In this document: positions 51,407 through 60,600 of the stretch, piece by piece
Numbering within the stretch: the stretch's first letter is position 1
Layout: the number at the start of each line of letters is the position of its first letter
From: SXOA01 sp046593355
Lineage (GTDB): Bacteria; Planctomycetota; Planctomycetia; Pirellulales; Pirellulaceae
DNA: 64,000 nt
NCBI GenBank assembly: GCA_046593355.1
Contig: JBKJNY010000082.1
Coordinates: 62,001-126,000 of the forward strand
Reading direction: 5' to 3'
Position numbers and translations under genes: made by a program
Notes under the pieces: model-generated
What the model saw: the letters and a program-made list of their open reading frames with translations, nothing else
Told to the model about the DNA's origin: nothing
Databases searched by the model: none

Positions 51407-52405
51407 ATGGCTCATGAAGGTATGCCGAAGCCGGTTGCCTTGGTTTTGACCAAGGCCGGTCTGCTCCAGTCGTTGGTCAAAGTGGACAACGATGTGGAGG
51501 CGTCCAAACGTGCACTGGCAATGGAGACCGAATTCCGTAAACGAATCACCAGCCATCTCGATAGTCTGCCGACCGCAGACGCCAAGTTCGCCAAGTTCAA
51601 TACCAGCCCGTTCGTCCTGCTGTTCTACACGCTTCAGCACGGCTTTACCCGCATCAGCGAAATCGAGGAGGCGATCCTCCCGGCTAAATTGTTTTCGTCG
51701 ATGGAGACCTCAGCGGGGCGTATGGTGGAGTCGGTAGTTTTGCCAAAGTACGGCTGGGAATTTGCGCCGAGCGGGATGCAGACCGTCAACTCGGTAATTG
51801 ATGGCATGAAGGTAAGCGGCAAAACACTTTGTTTGGCAACACTGAAGAGCGGCCCTCGCTGCCTGAATGACGAAATGAGCGAGAATTTCGCCGATGCCAT
51901 CCTCGCCAACTGCAAGCAATGGGCAAAAGACGCCGGCGTAACCAAGCTCGACTTCACGTATGGCGTCCTGTACGGAACCAAGAAGCAATCGAACAAGAAG
52001 GACTGGCACATCCTGCGGAACATCGCCAAGAAATTGCCGGGCGGGGTCAAAGTAGGCCCCGATGGCAAGTGGCACTGTCGCTTCGAGAAAGGTGGAATCG
52101 AGGTAACGGTGACTGTGCGTATCGGAATTGAGCTTTGGAACTATGTCGCCGGGCACGAGTTGGCGTTTATGGAAATCTGCACCGCGCTACTGCGTGCTTG
52201 CGTGAAGCCAGCGGAAACAGAAGCGGGCACGTATAAATACACGATTTCAGACCTCGAAGAAATCATTTCGCTGACCGGGGTTCCCGCCTCGTTCAACACC
52301 AAAATTCTCCAACGGTCCCAGTTGGAGTGGTTGTTTTTCTTCGCACGACATTTCTGCGACGAACTGCAGCCGGGCGAATTGGCGAGACTGCCCACTCCAG
52401 GTTGA
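51407..52405 (+). CDS. Putative type II restriction endonuclease
   Basis: A 332-residue protein directly after the cytosine methylase. It has no strong family match I can name, but the middle contains VVLPKYGWEFAPSGMQTVNSVIDGMKVSGK then LCLATLKSGPRCLND. This fits a PD-(D/E)xK nuclease core, with a Thr where the acidic residue of ExK is expected (ATLK). KSGPxxxN is shared by several type II endonucleases. It probably cleaves the sequence protected by the methylase. AT-rich like the methylase. Confidence 0.75.
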   Translation: MAHEGMPKPVALVLTKAGLLQSLVKVDNDVEASKRALAMETEFRKRITSHLDSLPTADAKFAKFNTSPFVLLFYTLQHGFTRISEIEEAILPAKLFSSMETSAGRMVESVVLPKYGWEFAPSGMQTVNSVIDGMKVSGKTLCLATLKSGPRCLNDEMSENFADAILANCKQWAKDAGVTKLDFTYGVLYGTKKQSNKKDWHILRNIAKKLPGGVKVGPDGKWHCRFEKGGIEVTVTVRIGIELWNYVAGHELAFMEICTALLRACVKPAETEAGTYKYTISDLEEIISLTGVPASFNTKILQRSQLEWLFFFARHFCDELQPGELARLPTPG

Positions 52406-52444
52406 CGATTGACATAGACCGAGCTGCTGCCGCCGCTGGACTCC

Positions 52445-52612
52445 TTACTCATTCCACGACCGGGCCATGAAGCGGCCCTTTTGGCCGGAGAGGACGCCCA
52501 AGGCCCGCTCGACATTGCGGGTGCGGGCGGCCGGGGACTTCAGCCAGGAAAAATAGCGGAGGATTTCTTTCTGGCGGCTGGGGATGAGGGCGTCCCAGGC
52601 TTTCTTCGGTTC
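52445..52612 (-). pseudogene. Remnant of a YdeI/OmpD-associated family protein
   Basis: A 55-codon minus-strand fragment, EPKKAWDALIPSRQKEILRY then FSWLKSPAARTRNVERALGVLSGQ and ending RSWNE-stop, matching the C-terminal region of YdeI/OmpD-associated (bacteriocin protection) proteins. The frame upstream runs into repeat sequence with no start. The rest of the gene is missing. Confidence 0.55.
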
Positions 52613-52644
52613 GGCGCGGGTCTCGTGACCCCGCCGAAACGTTG

Positions 52645-52683
52645 GACCGCAGGTCTCCCCGAGCGCTAGGGAGACCTGCGGTC
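52645..52683. repeat. Hairpin with 15-base perfect arms
   Basis: Arms GACCGCAGGTCTCCC (52645-52659) and GGGAGACCTGCGGTC (52669-52683) with the loop CGAGCGCTA. It could act as a bidirectional hairpin between the convergent endonuclease and PhnP-like genes, though no T run follows on either strand. Confidence 0.7.
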
Positions 52684-52742
52684 AGAGGGTGGGCGGGGTC
52701 GGAGACGCGCGCCCAACTTGCGCCAGCCAGGCCACAGAGATC

Positions 52743-52761
52743 GGCTGGAAGCCTACCCTAC
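52743..52761. repeat. Fragment of the GTAGGCTTCCAGC family
   Basis: GGCTGGAAGCCTACCCTAC is an inverted, partial copy of the 26-base arm found at 7678, 7728 and 13297. Confidence 0.7.
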
Positions 52762-52767
52762 CTGCGG

Positions 52768-53574
52768 CTACGTCAGTGGAATCTTCAGCCCGTCATAGCC
52801 GAGCTCCATGCCGGCGGGGAGTTTGGCGCTTGTGGTGGCGTGGCCGAGGTCGTGGCAGATGTGGGTGAAGAGGGTGCGGCGGGGGCGGAGTTTTTCGGCG
52901 ACGGCGATGGCTTCGTCAAGGGAGAAGTGGGTGACGTGGTGGCGGTGGCGGAGGGCGTCGAGCACGAGGACGTCGAGCCCTTCCAGCAGCGCCAGGCTTT
53001 CGTCCGGGATGCCGTTGGTGTCGGTGCAGTAGGCGAAGTTGCCGATGCGAAAGCCGAGGACTTCGAAGCGGGGGCCGTGCTTGAGGCGGATGGGGGTGAT
53101 CCGCTGGCCCAGGACGTCAAAGGGGGCCAGGCCAATGCGCCGGAATTCCAGGCTGGGGACCGCCCCGTGGTGGGTCTGCTCCCGGTCCGAGAAGGCGTAG
53201 CTGAACGACAGACGGATGCGCTGCTCCACGACTTCTTCGCAGTAGAGCGGCACCGGATGCCCCAGGTAGAACGGAAACAGCCGCAGGTCGTCGAGGCCGA
53301 AAATGTGGTCGGCGTGCTCGTGGGTATAGAGGACGGCGTGGGCGATGCCGACTTTCTCCCGCAGGAACTGCTGCCGCAAATCGGGCGGAGTATCGATAAG
53401 CAGATTCCCCAGGGGCAGGCCGAGGAGCACGCTGCAGCGGGTCCGCTTGTCTCGTGGGTCGCTGCTCGTGCAGACCTCGCACCCGCAGCCGATGGAGGGG
53501 ACGCCGACGGACGTGCCGGTGCCGAGCAGGATGGCCTGGCCGCGGATGTCCGTGGTTTGAAATTCGAGGGGCAT
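52768..53574 (-). CDS. PhnP-like MBL-fold hydrolase
   Basis: A 268-residue metallo-beta-lactamase fold phosphodiesterase-type protein. LGTGTSVGVPSIGCGCEVCTSSDPRDKRTR is a typical start with structural Cys; the metal motif is YTHEHADHIFGLDDLR, and FTHICHDLGHATTSAKLP contains the final His. The family includes PhnP (ribose cyclic phosphodiesterase of the C-P lyase pathway), but no phn genes are seen nearby. Start at 53574. Confidence 0.87.
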   Translation of the reverse strand: MPLEFQTTDIRGQAILLGTGTSVGVPSIGCGCEVCTSSDPRDKRTRCSVLLGLPLGNLLIDTPPDLRQQFLREKVGIAHAVLYTHEHADHIFGLDDLRLFPFYLGHPVPLYCEEVVEQRIRLSFSYAFSDREQTHHGAVPSLEFRRIGLAPFDVLGQRITPIRLKHGPRFEVLGFRIGNFAYCTDTNGIPDESLALLEGLDVLVLDALRHRHHVTHFSLDEAIAVAEKLRPRRTLFTHICHDLGHATTSAKLPAGMELGYDGLKIPLT

Positions 53575-53607
53575 TGGTGGGATTTTACCGCGTGGGGGCG
53601 AGGGCGG

Positions 53608-53661
53608 GGAGGAGACGGAGAGACGGAGAGACGGAGAGAAGGAGAGTGGGGGAGAAGAAGG
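53608..53661. repeat. Purine-rich GAGA repeat, non-coding copy
   Basis: GGAGACGGAGAGACGGAGAG and onward, ending in GGAGAGTGGGGGAGAAG. It is followed at about 53667-53703 by a pyrimidine-rich complement (CTCCCCAACTCTCTGTCTCT), so the two can form a long imperfect hairpin. It is related to the tract inside glpD at 6036-6074. Confidence 0.7.
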
Positions 53662-53710
53662 AATCTAAATCTCCCCAACTCTCTGTCTCTCATTCTCTCC
53701 ATCTTTTTTC

Positions 53711-53772
53711 TGAGCACGCTCATTTAACCCCTTGACCGCTTCCAGCCGAAGTGTAGAATATGAACGTGCTCA
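53711..53772. promoter_or_regulatory. Possible TetR operator pair
   Basis: TGAGCACG (53711-53718) and its exact inverted copy CGTGCTCA (53765-53772) lie upstream of the TetR start, 46 bases apart. The spacing is too wide for one dimer but could suit two sites or autoregulation; this is weak evidence. Confidence 0.35.
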
Positions 53773-53794
53773 CAATACTGCGGGGGTGCATGTC

Positions 53795-54385
53795 ATGCGG
53801 ATCACGGCTGAGGAAAAAGAGGCGACGCGGGAGCGGATTGAAGGGGCGGCGCTGGAGCTGTTCCGGACGCGAGGGTTTGAAGCCACGACGACCCGCGATA
53901 TCGCCAAGGCGGCTCAGATTGCCACCGGCACGCTGTTCAACTACTTCGTCGCTAAAGAGTCGATCGTGGCCGCCCTGGCCGAAGAGGGATTGGCCAAGGC
54001 CCATGCCGCGGCAGAGAAGCAGCCGGCCGCGGAAACACTGGAGGAAGACCTATTCGCCCTCGTCGCGGCCGAGTTGCGGCAGATCCGGCCACTGCGGAAA
54101 TTCATCACGCCGGTGCTGGAGACAGCACTCTGCCCGCTGGCGAGCGCGACTCAGAATGGAGAAGCGACCTTGCGCATCCGGCATCTGGAAAGCGTCGCCC
54201 GCATCGCCCGCGCTCACGGCGTGGCGGAGATTTCCCCCATCGCCCTGCAAGTCTACTGGTCCCTGTACACCGGCGTGCTGGCGTATTGGGCTGCCGACAA
54301 ATCACCCAAGCAGGAAGATACGCTCGCCCTGCTTGATAACTCATTCTACATGTTCTCCGCCTGGCTCACGGAAAGGCCAAAGTAG
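53795..54385 (+). CDS. TetR family transcriptional regulator
   Basis: A 196-residue regulator with a typical N-terminal helix-turn-helix (RITAEEKEATRERIEGAALELFRTRGFEATTTRDIAKAAQIATGTLFNYFVAKESIVAAL). The C-terminal ligand-binding part is divergent. The start at 53795 is the family start. It is followed after 97 bases by an ABC1 kinase gene it may control. Its stop (AAAGTAG) is at the edge of a repeat. Confidence 0.88.
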   Translation: MRITAEEKEATRERIEGAALELFRTRGFEATTTRDIAKAAQIATGTLFNYFVAKESIVAALAEEGLAKAHAAAEKQPAAETLEEDLFALVAAELRQIRPLRKFITPVLETALCPLASATQNGEATLRIRHLESVARIARAHGVAEISPIALQVYWSLYTGVLAYWAADKSPKQEDTLALLDNSFYMFSAWLTERPK

Positions 54386-54449
54386 CCGGCACACTCCGTG
54401 TGCCGGCCCGCATTTCCGAAATACCGCGCACGCGGAGCGTGCGGGCTAC
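54382..54449. repeat. Paired palindrome, GTAGCC / CACTCCGTG family, copy 4
   Basis: Two hairpins (CCGGCACACTCCGTGTGCCGG and CGCACGCGGAGCGTGCG) bounded by AGTAGCC and GGGCTACG. The first TAG is the TetR stop codon. Copies 1 to 3 are at 14374, 16808 and 40340. Confidence 0.85.
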
Positions 54450-54482
54450 GAATCAGAACCTCGCTAAAGAAAGGCGCCAAAA

Positions 54483-55910
54483 ATGGCAAGTGTCACTGAA
54501 CTGATTGCTGCCCTCCCCGACGAAGAACTGGTACAAAGCCCGCCGCTGGCCAAGGGCATCTCGGAAATCCTCGCCCAAGCCTCTCAGCAGCCGGTGCCGA
54601 TGGGCCGGTTTCGCCGGCTGACGGCGCTGGGAACCTTGCAGGCCAAAATTGGTGCGGCCTATCTGTTCCACTGGCTGCGAGGCTTTTTCAAATCCGCCGA
54701 GGAGAACAAGCGGCTGCTGGCGGAAGCCCATTGGAAGACGGCGTTGCGAGTGCTGGATTCGATGAGCTACCTTCGCGGGGCGGTGATGAAGGTCGGACAG
54801 ACGCTGGCCAACTTTCCCGACATCGCTCCGCCGGAATTCGTCGAGACCCTGCAAAAGTTGCACTTCGACGCGCCGCCGATGCACTGGTCGCTGCTCAAAG
54901 AGATGGTCCACAGCGAGCTAGGGGACGACCCGGAAAATGTGTTCGCGAGCTTTGACAAACAAGCCTTCGCCGCGGCATCACTCGGCCAGGTCCACCGGGC
55001 GACGCTCATAAACGGCGAAGAAGTGGCCGTGAAAATCCAATATCCCGGCATCGCCCGCGCCATCGAGTCGGACTTTCGCAATCTGTCCATGTTTCTGCTG
55101 CCGGCGCGGCTCACCAAGGATTGGGAAAGCACCAAGGACCAGTTCGCGGACCTTTCCCGCCGGCTGGCCCTCGAAGCGGATTATGAGTTGGAAGCGGCCA
55201 ATCTCCGTAAGGCCCGGTCGCTGTTCAACGATGAGGACGGCATTGTAATTCCGCGGGTCTATCCGCAGTGGTCGACTGCCCGCGTCCTGACGATGGAGCG
55301 GCTGCGGGGAATGCATCTGCGGGAGTTCCTGGACGGCAATCCTTCGCAAGAAGAGCGAAACGAAGTGGCCTGCAAAGTCTTGCGGGCCTGGTACCGGATG
55401 ATGTATGGCGGAAAAATGTTCTACGCCGATTTGCATCCCGGCAATTTGCTGATGATGGAAGGGGGCCACCTGGGAGTTCTCGACTTTGGCTTCATCATGC
55501 CGATCGAGGGAGAAGATGGGGAGCTGTTCCGCAAGATGGACCGGGCGCTCACGACGGGGCGGCGGGAGGACCGCATCGAGTCCGTCAAGGAATGGAGCAA
55601 CATCGGCGACGACGAACCCGAGCGGCTCAAGCTGATGGAGGAATACGCCGACTGGTGCTGGCGCAGCCGCTACTGCGGCGGCATCTACGACTTCGGCGAC
55701 GAAGCCGACTTCCGCCGCGGCATTGAGTTCTTCACCGAGATATTCCGCCGCCGCTACAGCCGGGCCCGTCCCAGCACTCCGGTCATCGCCCGCTGCCAGT
55801 TCGCCTGGCGGTCGATTCTGTATCAGCTCAAGGCGAAGATCAACATCCGCGAGATTGCCGAAGAAGAAGTGAAGGTGACGGGGTGGGATCGGAGCGAGTA
55901 TGCGGAATGA
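54483..55910 (+). CDS. ABC1 (UbiB/AarF) atypical kinase
   Basis: A 475-residue protein kinase-like ATPase of the ABC1/UbiB family. KxGQ motif LRGAVMKVGQTLANFPD, the AxSxGQ-type loop FAAASLGQVHRATLINGEEVAVKIQYPG, the catalytic FYADLHPGNLLMM and the LDFGFIMPIEGEDGE Mg-binding motif are all present. Family members support ubiquinone synthesis or lipid handling. It is preceded by a TetR gene, which may regulate it. Confidence 0.92.
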   Translation: MASVTELIAALPDEELVQSPPLAKGISEILAQASQQPVPMGRFRRLTALGTLQAKIGAAYLFHWLRGFFKSAEENKRLLAEAHWKTALRVLDSMSYLRGAVMKVGQTLANFPDIAPPEFVETLQKLHFDAPPMHWSLLKEMVHSELGDDPENVFASFDKQAFAAASLGQVHRATLINGEEVAVKIQYPGIARAIESDFRNLSMFLLPARLTKDWESTKDQFADLSRRLALEADYELEAANLRKARSLFNDEDGIVIPRVYPQWSTARVLTMERLRGMHLREFLDGNPSQEERNEVACKVLRAWYRMMYGGKMFYADLHPGNLLMMEGGHLGVLDFGFIMPIEGEDGELFRKMDRALTTGRREDRIESVKEWSNIGDDEPERLKLMEEYADWCWRSRYCGGIYDFGDEADFRRGIEFFTEIFRRRYSRARPSTPVIARCQFAWRSILYQLKAKINIREIAEEEVKVTGWDRSEYAE

Positions 55911-56181
55911 CGCTACGGGATGTAGAGTCGCGGCACCGCCCGATAGAGATCAATGAGCCAGGCGATTTCCTGAAGGCGAGTCGCACAGGCAACACGATAT
56001 TGGGCGTCGTATGTTATCTCCGCACGTCCTGAAACGGCAGTGCCCTCGTGCCGCGAACCCGCTCCCTCACGATTCGCACTTGCTCCGAAATCCACCGCGA
56101 CTTATTCTCAGCCATCCTTGGCCTCCTCGCTTAGAAACTCTGAATCTGTCAAATTCGAGTTCTATTCGATGAGGCCTGTCC

Positions 56182-56430
56182 TTGGGAGATGATCAGTCTC
56201 TCTTCATCGGAGATGATGCGGACATTCGGCGTTGGACGATGTTTGCCCCGCGACGCGATCCCGGCAATTACGACGAAATTCAGCTATTTGGCAGCGCCCA
56301 TGACATCGGATGCAACATAGCGTTCGCTGATGGTTCGATTCGTTTCATCAGTTATCAGATCGACAGCGAAGTTTTTCGCCATCTGGGAAACCGCCATGAC
56401 GGCAACGTCGCGATTCTCCCCATCCAGTGA
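56182..56430 (+). pseudogene. DUF1559 C-terminal remnant
   Basis: Reads GDDQSLFIGDDADIRRW, then FGSAHDIGCNIAFADGSIRFISYQID and FRHLGNRHDG. This is the highly conserved end of DUF1559 (pilin-like H-X9-DG) proteins of planctomycetes. The N-terminal prepilin leader and body are missing, so it is a truncated relic. The upstream 270 bases show no matching start. Confidence 0.8.
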
Positions 56431-56554
56431 CGTTCGCCGCCATCGGACGGGGCCGTCAGCTCACCAGGATTCTGGTGGCGAAAGCTATGATAAGATGCCC
56501 TATCGATGCCCGTACCTGCGGCGATTCAAACCTTGCTCTCCCGGAGACCCGACG

Positions 56555-57592
56555 ATGCCCACGCTCATTCCCCAAGTTCACGATTCCCGTCGTGAGTTTC
56601 TGAAAGCTGCGGGGGCTCTCGCCCTCGCTGCGGCCGGTGGGCCGATACTTGCCGCGGAGCCCGTGCAGCCCAAGAGCACGCCGGAAAGCCTCGTGAAACT
56701 GTTGTACGAGACCTTCACCGCAATGCAGAAGAAGGATGTTTGCTTTGCTTGGGATTACGTCGAGAAAGAGCGCGGCCTATTGCGGACGCGGCTGGAAAAC
56801 AACTGGAAAATCACTTCGCCCTCCATCAAGAGCAGCTATTACACCGCCGATCAGCAGCAGCTCATTCGCAAGATTTTTGAAGGGATGACCAACCCCGACT
56901 GGCATGAGCGATGGGATCGGCAACTCAAAGGGGACGTCGGCGGCTTCGGCCAGAACCAGTCGCTGGCGCTCTTCGGCGAGCCGGGGAGCGAGAAGTTCGA
57001 GTTCGTGCTCGCCAGCCGGCACATGACGCTGCGGTGCGACGGCAACAGCGCCGAACACGTCGCCTTTGGCGGGCCGATTCTCTATGCCCACGAAGGGGAA
57101 AATACCTATGAAGAGCCGGCGCATCCCAAAAACGTTTTCTGGCACCAGGCCCAGGCGGCCAACAAGCTGTACGACATGTTCGACGGCAAACAGCGGGAGA
57201 AATCGCTGGTCATCAAGGGGATGCCTAGCGAGGAGATGATCGGCTTCCGCGGAGCCAAGGGCAGCTTCGACGGCATTGCGGTAACCGACTTCGCCGCGGA
57301 TCAAAAGGAGCATCTGCAGCAAGTGCTCAAGCTGCTCCTTGAGCCGTTCCGCCAATCGGACCAGGACGAAGTGGTCCGCTGCCTGAGGGTGCAGGGGGGC
57401 CTTGATGCCTGCCACCTGGCGTTTTACCAGGAGGGGGATTTGGGAAGCGACGGCGTGTGGGACAACTGGCGGCTGGAAGGGCCGTCATTCGTCTGGTACT
57501 TCCGCGGCACGCCGCACGTTCACGTCTGGGTTCACGTCGCGGATTCGTCCGACGTCAAGCTAAACTCGTATCAAAACTCGGTCGGGGTCTGA
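56555..57592 (+). CDS. DUF3500 family Tat-exported protein
   Basis: A 345-residue exported protein with a Tat-like leader (DSRREFLKAAGALALAAAGGPILAAE). Body: MQKKDVCFAWDYVEKERGLLRTRLENNW, GQNQSLALFGEPGSEKFEFVLASRHMTLRCDGNS and FVWYFRGTPHVHVWVHVADS. These match DUF3500, found in planctomycetes and relatives, function unknown. The start at 56555 is chosen because it gives the leader; a longer frame to 56330 overlaps the DUF1559 relic. Confidence 0.85.
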   Translation: MPTLIPQVHDSRREFLKAAGALALAAAGGPILAAEPVQPKSTPESLVKLLYETFTAMQKKDVCFAWDYVEKERGLLRTRLENNWKITSPSIKSSYYTADQQQLIRKIFEGMTNPDWHERWDRQLKGDVGGFGQNQSLALFGEPGSEKFEFVLASRHMTLRCDGNSAEHVAFGGPILYAHEGENTYEEPAHPKNVFWHQAQAANKLYDMFDGKQREKSLVIKGMPSEEMIGFRGAKGSFDGIAVTDFAADQKEHLQQVLKLLLEPFRQSDQDEVVRCLRVQGGLDACHLAFYQEGDLGSDGVWDNWRLEGPSFVWYFRGTPHVHVWVHVADSSDVKLNSYQNSVGV

Positions 57593-57698
57593 TTCCCCTC
57601 GGATGCGGGCCAGCACCACACTTGGCGTTGGAAAACGAGGAGTTGGCCCGTCCAAGAAACCCAAGAACCTCAAGCTCGGCGGCGGACTTGGCGGAGTG

Positions 57699-60600
57699 TC
57701 AATCCGGATCGCCAATCAGAATGAAGGCCGCCCAGTACTTGGGATGATCGAACGGCTTGAAAGTCTTGGCGGTAGCCGGATCATCGGGCTTGGGAATGGC
57801 AACGACGGGCAGGGCCACTTGTCCCTTGCCGCGAACCACTCCCTTGGTCATCTCGGCCGCTAGATTCAGGGCCTCGTCGGATGACAAGTTGCGCAGCCAG
57901 TTCTTGGCTTCCGCCAATGCGGCAGCTTTGCCCATCGGTTTTTCCAGGCCAGGGCGTTTGCCAAGCAGATTCTGGTAGAACCGCTCCATCAGGAGCGTGG
58001 TGGCCGAATCGTCCACCTTCCAGAGCGACAGGCAGACCGAGCGCGAGCCGGCGGTAAGAAACGCCTGGGCAAAGCCGAGCGGACCGTCCCCGCCGCCCCG
58101 GCTGCCGACTGCCGTCTCACAGGCGGACAGGGTGACAAGTTCGGCGTCGAGCTTCCAGAATTCCAGTACCTCCCCCGCCGAGAGTTGTCCATTGACGAAC
58201 GGCTCTCCCGCTCGTGGCAGCGGATCCTTGGGCAATGCGTCTTGAGCGAGAATGAGGGCCGACTCAAACGCCCGCACGTCGTTCCCTTCGCCGTGAGTGG
58301 CGAAATGCACGTAGCGGTACTTTTTCAGATCACCCGCCCGGCGCATCGCCTCCAGCTTTTGTTCGCTGGCGGCACTATCCGCCAATACCGTCGCGTTCGC
58401 GCCAAATAGTTTTCCGATGCGACTAGCCTCGATCCTAGTTCCGGGGATGTCATTCCAGTCACCGCCACGAAGAGCGAACAACATTGCATCGGTCTTGCGG
58501 CGGTTAGCGATGGCGACCGGAGCCGGATCGTTATCGAGCACCACGCCCAACTTACCGGGAGCCAGGTCGCGGACGAATGGTTTATCGGCATCCTCCCGCC
58601 AGACGGTCACAGGAATGGTCTTGGCAGTAGCGTTCGAGCCAATGGCCTCCTTGAGCTTATCGACGTCGGTCAATTCCGTATCGCCGTACTTGAGCAGCAC
58701 GTCCCCTCCTTTCAGCCTTGCCTGGTCGGCAGCGCCACCGGGAACGACCTGTGTGATGAGCAAGCCGCCGGGGGGGAGAACCGTCGGCCCTGTTGGTTTT
58801 TCGCCGGGGAGAATGAAGACGGGATCGGCGAGAGCGAGCAGGGCAGTTCCCGTGGGTTTGGCCCGATCCTTGAGTCGAGCGAGGAAGGTGCCGGATGGAA
58901 CGTAGCTAATCGTGTAATCGGTCGTTAGCGCCTCGACTGGAATCCCGGCCATCTCATTGACCGGTATGACATAGAGCGTCCTCACACCGGCAAGGTGTTT
59001 CTCCAGAGGAGCGAGGCGCTGAGCGCGAAGCTGGTGGGCGAGTGCAGCAATCTCGGTGGCTGATAAGTTTCCGGCCAGCGCCACATGCAACTTGCCGGGA
59101 AGCTCGGAATCGGCCTGCGTCCATTGATTCTCCGGACCCGTGCCGGGGAGTCGCTCCCATTGGGGCTCGCCCGAAGACCGGACGACGCACCCCCAGTGCT
59201 CGTGAATGCGGCCAGCGCCAACATTGTCGGTCAAATCGATCCAGAAGAGGAGCGCGGCGTCACTGGAAAGGGCTGCTCGAATCGCTGCGGGGGACGAAAC
59301 CTCCCGCTGGCTGACACGGACCGCTAGGGCCGCCAAGTGTTCCTCCACCTGCCGGCGCTGGCCGATTAGGGCTGCCAGTTGCTTAGTCTCGGAATCCGTG
59401 CGATTGGACTTTGTGACGACGAAGCGTATTTGTGCCTGTAGGCTGGCGAGTTCGCTTCGCCACCCGGCCTGATCCGCTAATTCCGCCGGTGCCAGGGAAC
59501 TGGTCTGTTGCGCGGCCTGCTGATCGAATAGCCCCCGGGCCAACGTCATTTCGGCCGCCGACCAGGCTACTTCCGGGTCACTCTTTGCTCGGAATGCCGC
59601 GATCAGGTGCCGAGGATTGGCCAACTTTAATGTAGCTCGGTCGAGACCGCTAGCGCCGACAAGCCGACTTGCTTCATAGGAATGAATTCCCCGCTTGAGG
59701 GTCGCCAGTGCCTCGTCTGACTTCTTCTGGACAAAAAGGTTCGCGGCCAAGCCACAATAGGTGTTGGCGGTATTGGGATGCAACTCGCCGAACACTTCGC
59801 GGTTGAGGTCGAGGGCTTTATCAAAGAGCGGTTGGGAGTCGGCGTACTTCGCTTGGGCAAATAGGTTCGCGGCCAGGTTGCTATAGCATAGGGCCGTGCT
59901 GGGGTGCTGCTCCCCAAGCAATTCGCGACACAGGTCGAGGGCCTGCTGATAGAGCGGCTGGGCATCGGCGTACTTTTTCTGGGCTGCCAGGGTGCTGGCC
60001 AGGCCGCTAATGCAGAGGGCCCTGTTGGGGTGCCGCTCGCCAAACAGGTCATGAGCCTTCTGGAATAACGGCTGGGCCTCGTCGTACTTCCCTAGTTCAA
60101 ACAGGTTGCTGGCCAAGTTGTTGTAGCTGATGGCCGTTTCGAGATGCTGCTCTCCGAGCAATTCGCGGTAGAGTTCGTGAGCCTTCTGGATGAGCGGCAG
60201 GGCCTCGGCGTACTTCCCCTGAAACGCCAGGTTGGCGGCCAAGCTATTATAGCTGCGGGCCGTTGTGGGATGCCTTTCGCCGAACAATTCGCGACTCAAG
60301 TCGAGGGCCTTCTGAGAAAGCGGCTGGGCCTCGGCGTACTTCCCCTGCTGCTGCAGATTAGCGGCCAAGTTGTTGTAGCTGTAGGCAACGTGGAGATGCT
60401 GCTCGCCGTGCAATTCTCGAATCAGGTCGAGGTTCTTCTGGAATAAGGGTTGGGCGTGAGTATGCTTTCCCTGGTCTTGCAGGTTAACGGCCAGGTTGTT
60501 GTAGGTCTCCAGCGTTTGCCCATGCATCTCACCAAGCAGCCCAAGATGCAGCTCTATCGCTGAGTACAGGAGCGGATGGGCCTCGGCGTATTTCCCTTGT

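Noticed and set aside
55913..56114. Minus-strand small frames that might join as one frameshifted protein (MAENKSRWISEQ ... LIDLYRAVPRLYIP)
   Set aside because: The two frames are short, no family is recognised, and joining needs an invented frameshift.
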